DNA of 64,000 bases from Veronia pacifica (GTDB lineage Bacteria > Pseudomonadota > Gammaproteobacteria > Enterobacterales > Vibrionaceae): assembly GCF_001707825.1 (NCBI RefSeq), contig NZ_LYBM01000001.1, positions 276,052 through 340,051 of the forward strand, given 5' to 3'. Of the stretch, positions 1 through 8,832 are shown in pieces (within the stretch, counting starts at the first letter, position 1; every line of letters starts with the position of its first letter). The notes below the pieces were generated by a model. It made no database searches. It was not told where the DNA came from and saw nothing but the letters and a program-made list of their open reading frames with translations. Both the position numbers and the translations under genes were made by a program.

Positions 1-628
1 GCCATTCAGGCTGACTCGACATAAAAATCACCCCATATGGATCAGTGGCGACAAACTGGCTTTGTTGATTCTCCCAGTTAGACTCAATAGCCGACAGTTG
101 CATCTTAACCACGACCACCCCTTGAACCCTGTTGTCTTGGAGAACCGGATAAGCAAAGTAATAGCCCCGCTTACCCGATGTCGATCCGAGTGCAAAATAC
201 TCTGCTTTGCCACCATCTCTGGCTTGTTTGAAGTAAGGACGCCAGTCAAAGCGTTTGCCTATAAAGGTATTGGACTCTTGCCAGTTACTTGCAGCTATCG
301 TCATCCCACTTTTACTCAGTAGATAAGTATCAGCTGCCTGACTCACCCAGTTCACCCTTTGCAAAAATTGATTTGCTTTGAGCACAGTGGCGGCATTAGC
401 AGGAGCAGATAAGGTATTTAACAGCAGTGTGTTCTGACTGAGTAGTTGTGGGATTGGCGAATATTTCTCAAGACGACTAATAATGTGATTGGAAAACACA
501 TCCAGTTGTCGATGCTGGTCAATCACCAGAGAGCGATAATTGTCTTGCCAAATCAGATAACTGCCTATCATGGCCGCTATAAGGTAACCATTTAAAAGTA
601 ATATCGATATGGCTGTTACTTTTCGCAT
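1..628 (-). CDS. dctB: DctB-like sensor histidine kinase, N-terminal part only
   Basis: Open reading frame of 209 codons running off the left edge of the window, so only the sensor half is seen. The start ATG at 628 has a GGGGAC purine stretch upstream. Residues about 5-25 form a membrane helix. The rest reads as a periplasmic double-CACHE domain, with the stretch RFDWRPYFKQA followed by YFALGSTSGKRGYYFAYPV, a pattern typical of DctB C4-dicarboxylate sensors. The family detects dicarboxylates in the periplasm and phosphorylates a DctD-type regulator. The kinase core and partner lie outside the window, so the ligand is inferred. Confidence 0.65.
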   Translation of the reverse strand, partial: MRKVTAISILLLNGYLIAAMIGSYLIWQDNYRSLVIDQHRQLDVFSNHIISRLEKYSPIPQLLSQNTLLLNTLSAPANAATVLKANQFLQRVNWVSQAADTYLLSKSGMTIAASNWQESNTFIGKRFDWRPYFKQARDGGKAEYFALGSTSGKRGYYFAYPVLQDNRVQGVVVVKMQLSAIESNWENQQSQFVATDPYGVIFMSSQPEW

Positions 629-928
629 CTCTTGTGTCCCCGATACTTGCTGGGTGTCAGTGTTGAACCGTTGGCTCTGATTTTGAGGCGACGACTATCC
701 AGTTACATGACTGACTGCATAACAAGTTATGTGACTACAGGGCAAGGTCTGTTTCATTAAGTGTGAGTAAGCAACAAATATTGAGGGCAGCTCAGTGATG
801 GCACTCTGGAAGCAGCGATAAAAAGTGAGGTGGACGAGCGGGAAAAGTAGGATGAAATTTCGTTGGTTGTCAGTTATAGACAGCCTCTGTAGACAGAAAG
901 ATGTGCCTACAGAGACTATTGACATCTC
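629..928. other. Intergenic region between the sensor kinase and nrdB
   Basis: About 300 bases between two minus-strand genes. The only reading frame here is a 76-codon minus frame (695-925) with no recognisable motif, which I take as chance. It presumably holds the 3' end of the nrd transcript and the promoter of the kinase gene. No clear hairpin or operator was seen. Confidence 0.4.
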
Positions 929-2209
929 TTAGAATAGGTCGTCAGCCGTGACTGATTGTTGGCGCTTATTGTAATTGATTGAGCGTTTGACGAAGAAATC
1001 GACATGTTTTGTCGCCATAATTTCATCATCAAACCATTCGGTTTTTTCGAGCAGGCTTTCGTCAATCTCAAAAACAGGCGCTATATCAATGTTGCTTAAA
1101 GACTGGTTAAATCTCTGTTTAATAAACTCCCTGATCTGATCTTTGGGCAAGAAGCTCAATTCACCATGCTCAAAGATCCAGTCGATCACTTCGCTCTCAG
1201 CTTCCATTGCTTGTCGACACAATGAGGACACGGTTTTGGCATGGGTTTCGTCAAACCAGCTCGGATTTTCACGCTTAATTTGTTTAATCAAATCAACGCC
1301 AAAGTTTCCGTGGATCTGTTCCTCTTTCGATGTCGCCTCAACAACATTTGAGATCCCTTTCAACAAGCTACGATGTTTGTTAAACGACATAATGATCAGG
1401 AACTGTGAAAATAAAGAAACATGCTCGATGAACAACGCAAACAGTAAAATGGACTCTGCGTAGTCTCGGTTGTCATCAGAGTTGGCATTTTTCAGAGCCA
1501 TATCCAGATAACGTACACGCTTCATGATCACCGGGTTGTCTTTAAGTGCCTCGAATTCATTATTCAGACCCAGAATTTCCAGCAAGTGCGAGTAGGCGTC
1601 AGAATGGCGTACTTCTGACTCTGAGAAAGTGGCACCCACTGCGCCTATTTCGGGTTTCGGCATTTTGCTGTAGATGTTGCCCCAAAAGGTCTTCACAGCG
1701 ACCTCAATCTGGGAAATTGCCAGCATGGTGCGTTTTATCGCTTCCTTCTCTTCAACAGAAAGGCTGGATTTAAAATCCTGAATATCCGAGGTAAAGTTAA
1801 ACTCAGTATGTACCCAATAGGAGTGGCGGATGGCATCCACATACTCACAGAAATCAGGGTATTCATAAGGTTTGAGATTCACGCGTTTTTCAAAGATGTT
1901 AGTCTGGCGCTGCCTTGCGTGCTCATTACGGTAAAGAATGTAAGCCTTTGCGACATCGTGGAAAGACGACGACATAAGCGCGTCCTCCACCATGTTCTGA
2001 ATCCCTTCGATAGAAGGGACATAGCGCCGGTCTTTTTCGCGAATCGCTGCCAAATCGCCCATGACCTGGAGGGCAATATTATCAGCATCCTGCTGGGACC
2101 CATTGTCGACTGCCTGCATTGCTTTATAAATCGCGTTACTGATTTTTTCTTGCTTGAAGGCCACAATTGAGCCATCGCGCTTCTGTATCTGGTTAATTCC
2201 GTGAATCAT
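929..2209 (-). CDS. nrdB: Ribonucleotide reductase class I small (radical-generating) subunit with N-terminal ATP-cone
   Basis: 426 residues. Residues about 5-95 are an ATP-cone (IQKRDGSIVAFKQEKI start), the allosteric activity domain normally found on the large subunit. The R2 ferritin-like fold follows with all six metal ligands visible: D142, E199, H202, E262, E297 and H300. Y206 sits at the radical-tyrosine position and Y413 in the C-terminal tail. Together with NrdA it reduces ribonucleoside diphosphates. It starts 16 bases after nrdA, with AGGAACCC as ribosome site. ATP-cone R2 proteins (NrdBi type, e.g. Leeuwenhoekiella) are known to regulate activity through R2 oligomerisation, and some R2 proteins of this type use manganese. 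The metal used here cannot be read from sequence. Confidence 0.93.
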   Translation of the reverse strand: MIHGINQIQKRDGSIVAFKQEKISNAIYKAMQAVDNGSQQDADNIALQVMGDLAAIREKDRRYVPSIEGIQNMVEDALMSSSFHDVAKAYILYRNEHARQRQTNIFEKRVNLKPYEYPDFCEYVDAIRHSYWVHTEFNFTSDIQDFKSSLSVEEKEAIKRTMLAISQIEVAVKTFWGNIYSKMPKPEIGAVGATFSESEVRHSDAYSHLLEILGLNNEFEALKDNPVIMKRVRYLDMALKNANSDDNRDYAESILLFALFIEHVSLFSQFLIIMSFNKHRSLLKGISNVVEATSKEEQIHGNFGVDLIKQIKRENPSWFDETHAKTVSSLCRQAMEAESEVIDWIFEHGELSFLPKDQIREFIKQRFNQSLSNIDIAPVFEIDESLLEKTEWFDDEIMATKHVDFFVKRSINYNKRQQSVTADDLF

Positions 2210-2225
2210 AGTGGGTTCCTACTCG

Positions 2226-3896
2226 TTAGGCTTCGCAAGCTTTACATTGACGTTGCTGGTTCAGCATCTGGGCAGCGTTTACGCTGTGCTGATAGTAGAG
2301 AGACTTGATCCCCAGCTTCCAGGCATTGATGTATAGCTGGTTAATCTCTTTTGCAGGGGTCGCCGGGTTGACGACCAGATTCAAAGACTGGCCCTGATCG
2401 ATGAAGTCCTGACGAACAGCAGCTTGATCAACGATGCTCATGGGATCGATTTCGCTGAAGGTTTTAAAGACTTCTTTTTCCAGTTCTGTCAAAAATGACA
2501 GATGCTGAACAGAGCCGTCGTGGTCACGAATATCCTGCCAGACGGCTTTGGTGTTCTGTCCCTTTTCTTCCAGCAGTTTTTCTAGATACGGATTTTTGAT
2601 GGTTGTTTTGACTTTACTGATGTCTTTCACATAACAGTTGCGCCAAACCGGCTCTACCGACTGTGACACCTGACCGAGAATGAACGCCGATGAGGTCGTT
2701 GGCGCGATGGCATTTAAGGTGGTGTTACGGCGTCCGACTCCTTTGAGCATGTCGGGCTCACCAAACTGTTCCGCCAGTGCTGCTGATGCCTGATAAGACT
2801 TTTCTTTGATCAGCTTAAACACATCAAGATTGATGCGGGCAGCATCTCGTGATTCAAACGGGATCATTTTTGATTGCAAATACGAGTGCCAGCCGAGTAC
2901 GCCGAGACCAAGTGCGCGGTTCTCCTTTGCAAAGGCGTAGGCTTTTTGCATGAACTGGAAAATACGCTGGTCGTCCAATGACTCAGAGTCACGATACACT
3001 TCCAGCTTGGTTAAGAATTCGGTAACCACCGCATCAAGGAAATACACCAAGGTTTCTACCGCATCGGTATCTCTCCACTCATCAAAATGCAGAAGGTTCA
3101 TTGACGACAACACACAAACGAAAGACCACCGCTCGTCGGAGGGGAGCATGATTTCAGTACAAAGATTTGAGGCAACGATCTTTTTCTGGTGTGTTTTATA
3201 CACATCAACCGTATTGTTGTTTGCGTTATCCTCAAACAGGATGTAGGGATAACCCAATTCACCCCGACGGCGGATCACTTTCGCCCACAGCTCACGTTTT
3301 TGTTGATCGCCAGCGATCATCTCCTCCATCCATTGATCATCGACGGTCACGCCATGCGTCAAATCCTGAATCGGATTTCCTTCCATGCCAATATCTAAAA
3401 ACTCATTGGCATCCGGGTGGCTGAGTGGGAGATAGGGTGAAAAGCGTCCACGTCGAACAGAGCCCTGACTGACCACATCTACCATGGTTTGGAACAGCTG
3501 CATAAAATGAACCGCCCCTGATGAATGACCGTTGTTTGTGATTTCCGCCCCGCGGTGGCGCAGGTGTCCGAAGTATCCTGATGTGCCGCCACCCAGTTTA
3601 GACATGGTGCCCACTTCAGACTGGGTGTACAAAATGTCGCCAATGTTATCGCCAATGCATGAACCAAAACACGAAACGGGCTCACCGCGCTTTTTACCAA
3701 AATTAGACCAAACAGGTGACGAGAGTGAATAAAAGCCTTTCTGCATGTAGTCATTGAACTTGTTTGCGAAGCCCTCAATGCCAAGCAACGACTCTGCATG
3801 ATCTGCAATTTCTCGGATGCGAGTTTCGGGTTCAACCCCCTTGTCAAGATAACCACTTTCAAGAAATTGTCGCGATAGGTCGTTTAGCCAGTGCAT
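2226..3896 (-). CDS. nrdA: Ribonucleotide reductase class I large (catalytic) subunit lacking the ATP-cone
   Basis: 556 residues, about 200 shorter than Escherichia coli NrdA because the N-terminal ATP-cone is absent. Catalytic features are visible: C76 in PVSCFGSC, the N244/C246/E248 set in NLCTEIMLP, the partner cysteine C261, the radical-path pair Y534-Y535, and the C-terminal redox cysteines C551 and C554 (CKACEA). It is the first gene of a two-gene operon with nrdB, which supplies both the radical and the ATP-cone. The upstream region carries NrdR-like and Fur-like sites. No nrdI, nrdH or nrdE-type partner is nearby, so this is not class Ib. Confidence 0.93.
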   Translation of the reverse strand: MHWLNDLSRQFLESGYLDKGVEPETRIREIADHAESLLGIEGFANKFNDYMQKGFYSLSSPVWSNFGKKRGEPVSCFGSCIGDNIGDILYTQSEVGTMSKLGGGTSGYFGHLRHRGAEITNNGHSSGAVHFMQLFQTMVDVVSQGSVRRGRFSPYLPLSHPDANEFLDIGMEGNPIQDLTHGVTVDDQWMEEMIAGDQQKRELWAKVIRRRGELGYPYILFEDNANNNTVDVYKTHQKKIVASNLCTEIMLPSDERWSFVCVLSSMNLLHFDEWRDTDAVETLVYFLDAVVTEFLTKLEVYRDSESLDDQRIFQFMQKAYAFAKENRALGLGVLGWHSYLQSKMIPFESRDAARINLDVFKLIKEKSYQASAALAEQFGEPDMLKGVGRRNTTLNAIAPTTSSAFILGQVSQSVEPVWRNCYVKDISKVKTTIKNPYLEKLLEEKGQNTKAVWQDIRDHDGSVQHLSFLTELEKEVFKTFSEIDPMSIVDQAAVRQDFIDQGQSLNLVVNPATPAKEINQLYINAWKLGIKSLYYQHSVNAAQMLNQQRQCKACEA

Positions 3897-3928
3897 TAAA
3901 GCCCCCTATTGATCAATGCTATAACACC

Positions 3929-3940
3929 ACTACATGTAGT
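3929..3940. promoter_or_regulatory. NrdR-box-like palindrome upstream of nrdA
   Basis: Perfect 12-base palindrome ACTACATGTAGT lying 33 bases before the nrdA start codon. It resembles the core of NrdR boxes (ACACTATATATAGTGT-like), the ATP-cone repressor site that controls most bacterial nrd operons. A weaker second half, CACCATATGTTG, is centred 30 bases upstream, close to the spacing of paired NrdR boxes. Assignment is by motif and position only. Confidence 0.45.
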
Positions 3941-3974
3941 ACTAAATAAAATATGTATCACCATATGTTGAATA

Positions 3975-3989
3975 TGATTCTAATTATCA
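3975..3989. promoter_or_regulatory. Fur-box-like operator upstream of nrdA
   Basis: TGATTCTAATTATCA matches the 7-1-7 Fur consensus (TGATAAT-N-ATTATCA) at 12 of 14 defined positions. The wider 19-base block 3976-3994 matches the classical Fur box at 14 of 19. It lies about 80 bases before the nrdA start, where it could repress the operon when iron is plentiful. No other gene start is near, since the next gene upstream is also on the minus strand and ends at 4438. Confidence 0.55.
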
Positions 3990-3994
3990 TTCTC

Positions 3995-4437
3995 AGTAAC
4001 CGCAAATGATAAATCTGAAAATTTGGCAAGAGACACCTTTTTAACATTGTGTATGTCAGTGCTCACTCGTTGGTCTAGCGCCTTCTTTTCTGTGGCCTAA
4101 ACCGTCGGTGAGAGGGCAATATTAGGGCTGAATTTTTTGTTATTTTTTGGGAGGATTATTCAGTGGGACAAGACATTGGCGTCGATAGAACCATAAGCAA
4201 AGTTCGCATTGCGAGTTAACGCGACTACACAACGAAGGGGGGAGTATTTGGTTGTTGTCGCTATGCCAGATATGGCTGGTGAGTGCGGACTCGTTCAATT
4301 CAGTTGCTTGATTAAATGAGTCCGTATTTTGAACTTCGGCGGTGTTAATTCACCTTTAAGGCAGTTTCAAAGTCATTGCTTTTGTCGCTTCAAGTTGGCT
4401 GCATTGTGCTTTTATATTGGAGGTACGGAGGTTTGCC
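3995..4437. other. Non-coding region upstream of the nrd operon regulatory sites
   Basis: About 440 bases with no convincing reading frame. A 63-codon plus frame (4329-4520) overlaps the end of the next gene and has no motif. It probably contains the 3' end of the ICMT-like transcript. No recognised element. Confidence 0.4.
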
Positions 4438-4899
4438 TTACAGCCACCGACGCACCTTATTTGTGTAGTCTGTATAACTGCTACCGAACAGTTGCGTTAA
4501 CGCCACCTCTTCAGGCTTGATCTGAAAAATAGTCATATAGATCATAAATAAAGGAACAAAAAGCAATGCAATGGGATGACCGAGAAATACCGCAGCTGCC
4601 AGCAGTAAAAGCGCGAAACCGACATACATAGGGTTTCTGGTGTATTGATAGATGCCGCTCTGTACTAGCTGGCTGGAAGAATCTGGATGCATGGGATCGA
4701 CGGTTGTCTTATGTACAGCAAACTCACGCACGCCTAAATAGCAACATAATATCGCAGCCAGGAGAAGTATTACTGAGGCTGCCAAACGATAGGAGAGTGT
4801 TACTAACACACCCAGACTATCACCGTTTATCCACCACATAAGTGTTATGCAAATAACAACCAGAAACAGAGGTGGTATCTTGAGTTCTAAAAACTTCAT
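4438..4899 (-). CDS. Isoprenylcysteine carboxyl methyltransferase (ICMT)-family membrane protein
   Basis: 153 residues from the ATG at 4899, chosen because a GAGAGTAAGA ribosome site precedes it and the first membrane helix follows at once; an upstream in-frame ATG at 5025 would add 42 unlikely residues. It has four hydrophobic segments. The motif SGIYQYTRNPMYVGF followed by a C-terminal KPEE and YxxYxxxVRRWL is the ICMT/PEMT signature that binds S-adenosylmethionine. Bacterial members are mostly uncharacterised membrane methyltransferases, so the substrate is unknown. Confidence 0.8.
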   Translation of the reverse strand: MKFLELKIPPLFLVVICITLMWWINGDSLGVLVTLSYRLAASVILLLAAILCCYLGVREFAVHKTTVDPMHPDSSSQLVQSGIYQYTRNPMYVGFALLLLAAAVFLGHPIALLFVPLFMIYMTIFQIKPEEVALTQLFGSSYTDYTNKVRRWL

Positions 4900-5095
4900 T
4901 CTTACTCTCATTTTATGTAGATAAAAAGTATTGCTTGATACCCATCGACGATAGCAAACACCTCCTCTATGTTTCATTTGTACAATGATTAATTGCGAAA
5001 TACCTTGAATGATTACCAAGTTCAATGCGTATATCCAACGAGGAAAAGATACCCGAATTCAGGGGTTCTACCGCCCTCAATACAAGACGTTCGAT

Positions 5096-5120
5096 GAGGG
5101 GCATTGAAGTGCCCTCTTTT
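5096..5120 (+). terminator. Possible rho-independent terminator
   Basis: Stem GAGGGGCA / TGCCCTC with a short loop followed by TTTT on the plus strand. No plus-strand gene ends here, so it may be an orphan or may mark the end of the minus-strand PrtN transcript as a bidirectional hairpin. Confidence 0.3.
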
Positions 5121-5266
5121 GTCGATGCCTTTTTATCCTACTATGGCATCGAACTCTTTCTTCTTGGTGGGAGAGAAAAATACATAGAGTCAGACTGTAT
5201 GTCTTGAGAGGAGGATACTGCCCAGCGTCGCGGGAGTGTCGCTTTCTGCGCCCATCGCTGGTTATG

Positions 5267-5545
5267 TTATGCGGCGGTGCTGTTAACGCTGACCAATGCC
5301 TTGCGCCCCTCTTCGAGTTGGACGTCTCTGAACTTGGCGAGGTCATCAACATGGATCAGCTCAGGACTTCGGTTGCTGCCGCGCATTTTGAAGGTGGGCA
5401 CAGGTAAGGTTTGGGCTTTTGCCTTAATCTCTACCGTGTTTTTAGTCAGCCCGAAAAATTTTTCGCATATGTCCTTAAGTGGGATAGTTGTTTTGATAAT
5501 TATTAAATACTGATAAAAGAAAAAACCGCATGGCGGGTTTATCAT
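5267..5545 (-). CDS. PrtN-like pyocin/phage activator family protein
   Basis: 92 residues. The segment IPLKDICEKFFGLT followed by an AKAQTLPVPTFKM stretch and HVDDLAKFRD matches the PrtN family, small DNA-binding proteins that activate pyocin genes in Pseudomonas and occur widely next to phage genes. The only ATG (5545) overlaps a terminator-like hairpin of the preceding gene. Homologues usually have about ten residues before the IPL motif, which supports this start. No pyocin or prophage structural genes are in the window, so it is probably a remnant or acts elsewhere. Confidence 0.7.
   Translation of the reverse strand: MINPPCGFFFYQYLIIIKTTIPLKDICEKFFGLTKNTVEIKAKAQTLPVPTFKMRGSNRSPELIHVDDLAKFRDVQLEEGRKALVSVNSTAA
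5518..5540 (-). terminator. Rho-independent terminator after the HEPN-motif gene
   Basis: On the minus strand, AAACCCGC-CAT-GCGGTTT followed by a T-rich tract (TTTTTTCTTTT). It lies 40 bases past the stop of the gene ending at 5580 and overlaps the first codons of the PrtN-like gene, so readthrough or a separate start would be needed for the latter. Confidence 0.55.
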
Positions 5546-5579
5546 AATACAGAATTAATCTTAAACTATTTTCTGAGCC

Positions 5580-6461
5580 TTATTTTTCCAAAGTTAAATT
5601 CGAGTAATTGATTGAATGACTATGCTTATTTTTTAAATGCTCAAAAACATCAAACCACTCGAGAGATAAACCTAATATTTTATTGTTTTGTAATAAGACT
5701 TCACATCGATATTTCTCAAATCCTACTTCATTCGCATAGCTTTTCCACATTGATAAGAGTGAAGCTCGCGCCTTACTCACAACTACCTCAGTTAAATTAC
5801 GGTTTAACATATGTTTCTGAGAGATAGCATAAACAAAACCATCAATTATATCTGTAAGTTCAAGCTTAATATCTTTGGATAGCCTTTTTGTGGGTACATT
5901 TGCTTTTTTTAAATCTTCATAATAATAAAATATATTAAAATTTACAGTACGACTTAAAGTGTTTTTATCATAACGTATACCTGTTGTGAACTCTCTAACT
6001 GGTAATTGACCATGCTGGTTATTGTTTCGAATTTTGCAGCCTACTACATAATTTAGGTTTGTTTCATAGATTTCACTTCGTTGATCGATGACCTTTTGCT
6101 TTGAGCTTTGTTCCTTTGTCAGTTCAAACGAAAAACATTTTCCCTTATCTTCATTGTAATGTAAATCTAAATATAGTTTACTTAAATTAAATAAGTTAAA
6201 AGCTAAACGGTTTAATGAACTACGAACCTCATGATTATATATATAGTCCGCTTTTGGAAATGATAGTGACTTCAAATTCCAATAGTTAACTTTATTTTTA
6301 TAGTCCCAGTAAGATTCAATAATTTGATCATAAATAATTTCTATATCTAAGGATTTAACTAGAGTTTCTCTATAGCTGATAGCCTTTTTAATTTCAGATT
6401 CAGAAACTTCAAAAGCTTGATATTTTAATTCATCTTTACTGTATATAAATAAATTTTCCAT
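5580..6461 (-). CDS. Unknown protein with HEPN-type RNxxxH motif
   Basis: 293 residues in a strongly AT-rich stretch, unlike its neighbours, which suggests transfer. The protein appears largely helical. At residues 145-150 it has RNNNQH followed by GQLPV, matching the RNxxxH motif of HEPN ribonucleases found in abortive-infection and toxin proteins. No second domain was recognised. The neighbour is a PrtN-like activator. Function as a defence or toxin ribonuclease is inference from the motif only. Confidence 0.6.
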   Translation of the reverse strand: MENLFIYSKDELKYQAFEVSESEIKKAISYRETLVKSLDIEIIYDQIIESYWDYKNKVNYWNLKSLSFPKADYIYNHEVRSSLNRLAFNLFNLSKLYLDLHYNEDKGKCFSFELTKEQSSKQKVIDQRSEIYETNLNYVVGCKIRNNNQHGQLPVREFTTGIRYDKNTLSRTVNFNIFYYYEDLKKANVPTKRLSKDIKLELTDIIDGFVYAISQKHMLNRNLTEVVVSKARASLLSMWKSYANEVGFEKYRCEVLLQNNKILGLSLEWFDVFEHLKNKHSHSINYSNLTLEK

Positions 6462-7388
6462 AAATGCTCAATTATAATTGAATTAATAAGATTCAATATT
6501 TTTAATAAAAATATAGGATTAAATTTTAGACTGTCTATTAATTTATAATCCTCTTAATTGCAGAATAGTAACAAAATTAGCTCATCAAAAACACAAATGA
6601 AGAATATTAATTATTTTCCATTGAGTATACCAAACTGGGAATGAGGCGAATATCTTGGCTAGGTGCCTTCGTTCTAAAAGTAAGCAATTTTGGAAAGAAA
6701 ATTTCCTGAATAAAATGAACTGATTTCTATTATCATTTATAGGTTGCGAGTGTGTGAAAGGTTTAGGTGAAAAAAGCTAAAAGTAGATAGCCCTAGCAGT
6801 GGCGAGTATAAATTTTTCATTCTTAGGATGCTTTAGCATGTAGCTTATGCGGGAATAGTCGGGTGTATACCTACCACATAATATTGATTTTTTTGTGGTC
6901 AAAACGAATCACCGAGCAGCGACACCACCATATGGACACCTTCTTTTTCCGCGTTGCTTTGCAGTCACTTACAATCAATGTTTTGTGTTTCAGATTGAGG
7001 TCTTTCCATTTCAGGTGACACCCTTCACCAAATCGCATGCGGGTGAGAATGGAAAAATCGAGAATATTAATAAAGGGTATTTTGATGTCACCGTTCGCCC
7101 TGAAGTTCTACCGGGCTTGATAAGCCTCGCGCAGTTTGTCGAGTTCTAACGCCGTCTGTCTGCCGGCGTGCTTTTGGCTTTTGCCAACCCGTTTCATTTT
7201 AGCTAATTGCGGCATATCTCTAAGAAAGACTGAATCAATCGGTTAGAAAGTGAATTATGGTATGAATAAGTCATAACGACGTCGAAAAAAATATCCGTTC
7301 CATAAAAATATCCAATGAGTTAAGTATTGAATAGGATGGAATGTATAAATATTTAATAAATTTTTAGATTTTATTTATTGGAGACCTT
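6462..7388. other. Non-coding stretch with a dispersed-repeat copy
   Basis: AT-rich at both ends. Positions 6728-6796 (gtgtgaaaggttt...gctaaaagtagatagccc) are similar to 18331-18400 and more weakly to 19800-19875. A minus-strand frame of 29 codons (7108-7197) and a plus frame of 84 codons (6895-7149) have no recognisable content. The promoter of the acetyltransferase gene at 7389 must lie in the last 100 bases. Confidence 0.4.
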
Positions 7389-7883
7389 ATGAGCCTTACT
7401 GTTCGTCCCGCGACAATTGCTGATATAGATATTATTCTTCACTTTATTAGAGAGTTAGCTATCTATGAAAAGGCCGAGCATGAGGTGTTAGCCACACCAG
7501 AAAAAATAGAAAAAAGCATGTTTAGTGAGCACTCGGGCGTGTACGGACTGATTTGTGAGCTTGAGGGAGCTGCAATCGGTTTTTCGATTTACTTTTTTAA
7601 TTACTCGACGTGGCTCGCTAAACCCGGACTTTATCTAGAAGACCTTTATGTGTCACCTGATTATCGGGGCAAAGGTGCTGGCATCTTCCTCCTAAAACAC
7701 CTGGCCCGCATTGCCGTTGAGAGAGGATGTGGCCGTTTCGAATGGAGTTGTCTGGACTGGAATACTCCATCCCGTGAGTTTTACGAGTCACTGGGTGCTG
7801 AGCCACAACATGAATGGATTGGTTATCGCATGAGTGGTGAGACATTGGTTAATTTCGCCGAGGGCAGCAAAACAAACGTTTAA
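7389..7883 (+). CDS. GNAT acetyltransferase, diamine N-acetyltransferase (SSAT-like)
   Basis: 164 residues with a TTGGAGACC ribosome site. The layout follows the spermidine/thialysine acetyltransferase group: N-terminal VRPATIADIDIILHFIRELA, the LYLEDLYVSPDYRGKGAG acetyl-CoA loop around residues 80-98, then DWNTPSREFYESLGA. These enzymes acetylate polyamines or related amines in the cytosol. It is a single gene followed by a hairpin. Family assignment is secure; the exact amine is inferred. Confidence 0.85.
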   Translation: MSLTVRPATIADIDIILHFIRELAIYEKAEHEVLATPEKIEKSMFSEHSGVYGLICELEGAAIGFSIYFFNYSTWLAKPGLYLEDLYVSPDYRGKGAGIFLLKHLARIAVERGCGRFEWSCLDWNTPSREFYESLGAEPQHEWIGYRMSGETLVNFAEGSKTNV

Positions 7884-7936
7884 TGGTATGTCGGACTGAT
7901 GGATCACTGTTGCTTATCGTAAGATATCTGTAATTA

Positions 7937-7974
7937 ATAAAAAACGTCATACCACCAGACCAGTATGACGTTGA
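7937..7974 (-). terminator. Terminator between convergent genes
   Basis: Ten-base stem AACGTCATAC / GTATGACGTT; read on the minus strand it is followed by TTTTTTATT. It probably ends the minus-strand gene at 8007 and may also serve the acetyltransferase from the other side. Confidence 0.6.
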
Positions 7975-8006
7975 AGGGTGATGTTACCGCCAGACTATTC
8001 GGTTAC

Positions 8007-8525
8007 CTATTTATTTGTTGAGTCGCTACTGGGAGCAATAGGGTCATCGAAATTCGGATAATCAGGCCCTGGACATTGTTGCTGAACTCTCGGTAATTCA
8101 ACACTATCCAGACCAACACCATCGCCACATGTGAAGATCCACTTTTCACAATCATAGTTAGCATCTTTCACTCTTAACTTTCCGTCTTTGACAGACATCT
8201 CCAGTTTGCAGTGGATGCCAAACTCTTCGTCATTTTCGGTAAACACTAAGGTATCACCGACTCGTTTCATTGGCAGTGCTCCACCTGCTCCATCACCCTC
8301 TTCGTCGCCTTCGATGCTACAAATGTGATAGTTGCCTCCCCAGAGCAGCCCCCTGACAAAGTATTGGTCATCCTCATTTTTTACTTCGATATAGGATGCT
8401 ACTTCCGCTGATTCATCCGATACATAACTTTCAGTTGTCATGGTGTCTAGGTAGCAGCCAGTAAGTGAATCAGCCAGAGCTGAAGTCGTGAATAGCAGGC
8501 CAATTAGTGGCAATACCTTTTTCAT
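8007..8525 (-). CDS. Secreted hypothetical protein
   Basis: 172 residues beginning with a clear signal peptide (MKKVLPLIGLLFTTSALA, cut before DS). The mature protein is acidic, has paired cysteines (several Cys-x(n)-Cys, e.g. YDCEKWIFTCGDG) and looks like a small periplasmic or secreted domain. GAGG precedes the ATG. I do not recognise the family. Confidence 0.7.
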   Translation of the reverse strand: MKKVLPLIGLLFTTSALADSLTGCYLDTMTTESYVSDESAEVASYIEVKNEDDQYFVRGLLWGGNYHICSIEGDEEGDGAGGALPMKRVGDTLVFTENDEEFGIHCKLEMSVKDGKLRVKDANYDCEKWIFTCGDGVGLDSVELPRVQQQCPGPDYPNFDDPIAPSSDSTNK

Positions 8526-8832
8526 GTGAGCCTCATGAGCTTTTCAGTGTGATCTTTGTCGAAATATGTATCTGACTGAATGGCTGGCGTTGAGTTCAAA
8601 CAAATAACCGTTAAGGCAAAGAAAGGTAGGTTGATTGTTGCTATCGGCTAATGATTTACGACCACTAAATACTAACCAATAAATGGAAAAGGCGAAGAAT
8701 TGTGTACGGGAGGAAGGCACAGGCCTGTTGTGGTGGATTGAAAAGGTAATAAACCGCCTCGCACTTAGCGTCTATGCAGACAAAGTAGGAAACGGTTATC
8801 TTTTAACATGTTATAAAGTGGTACTTGTGCGG

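Noticed and set aside
1546..2170. Long plus-strand frames over nrdB
   Set aside because: Shadows of a gene with all R2 metal ligands on the other strand.
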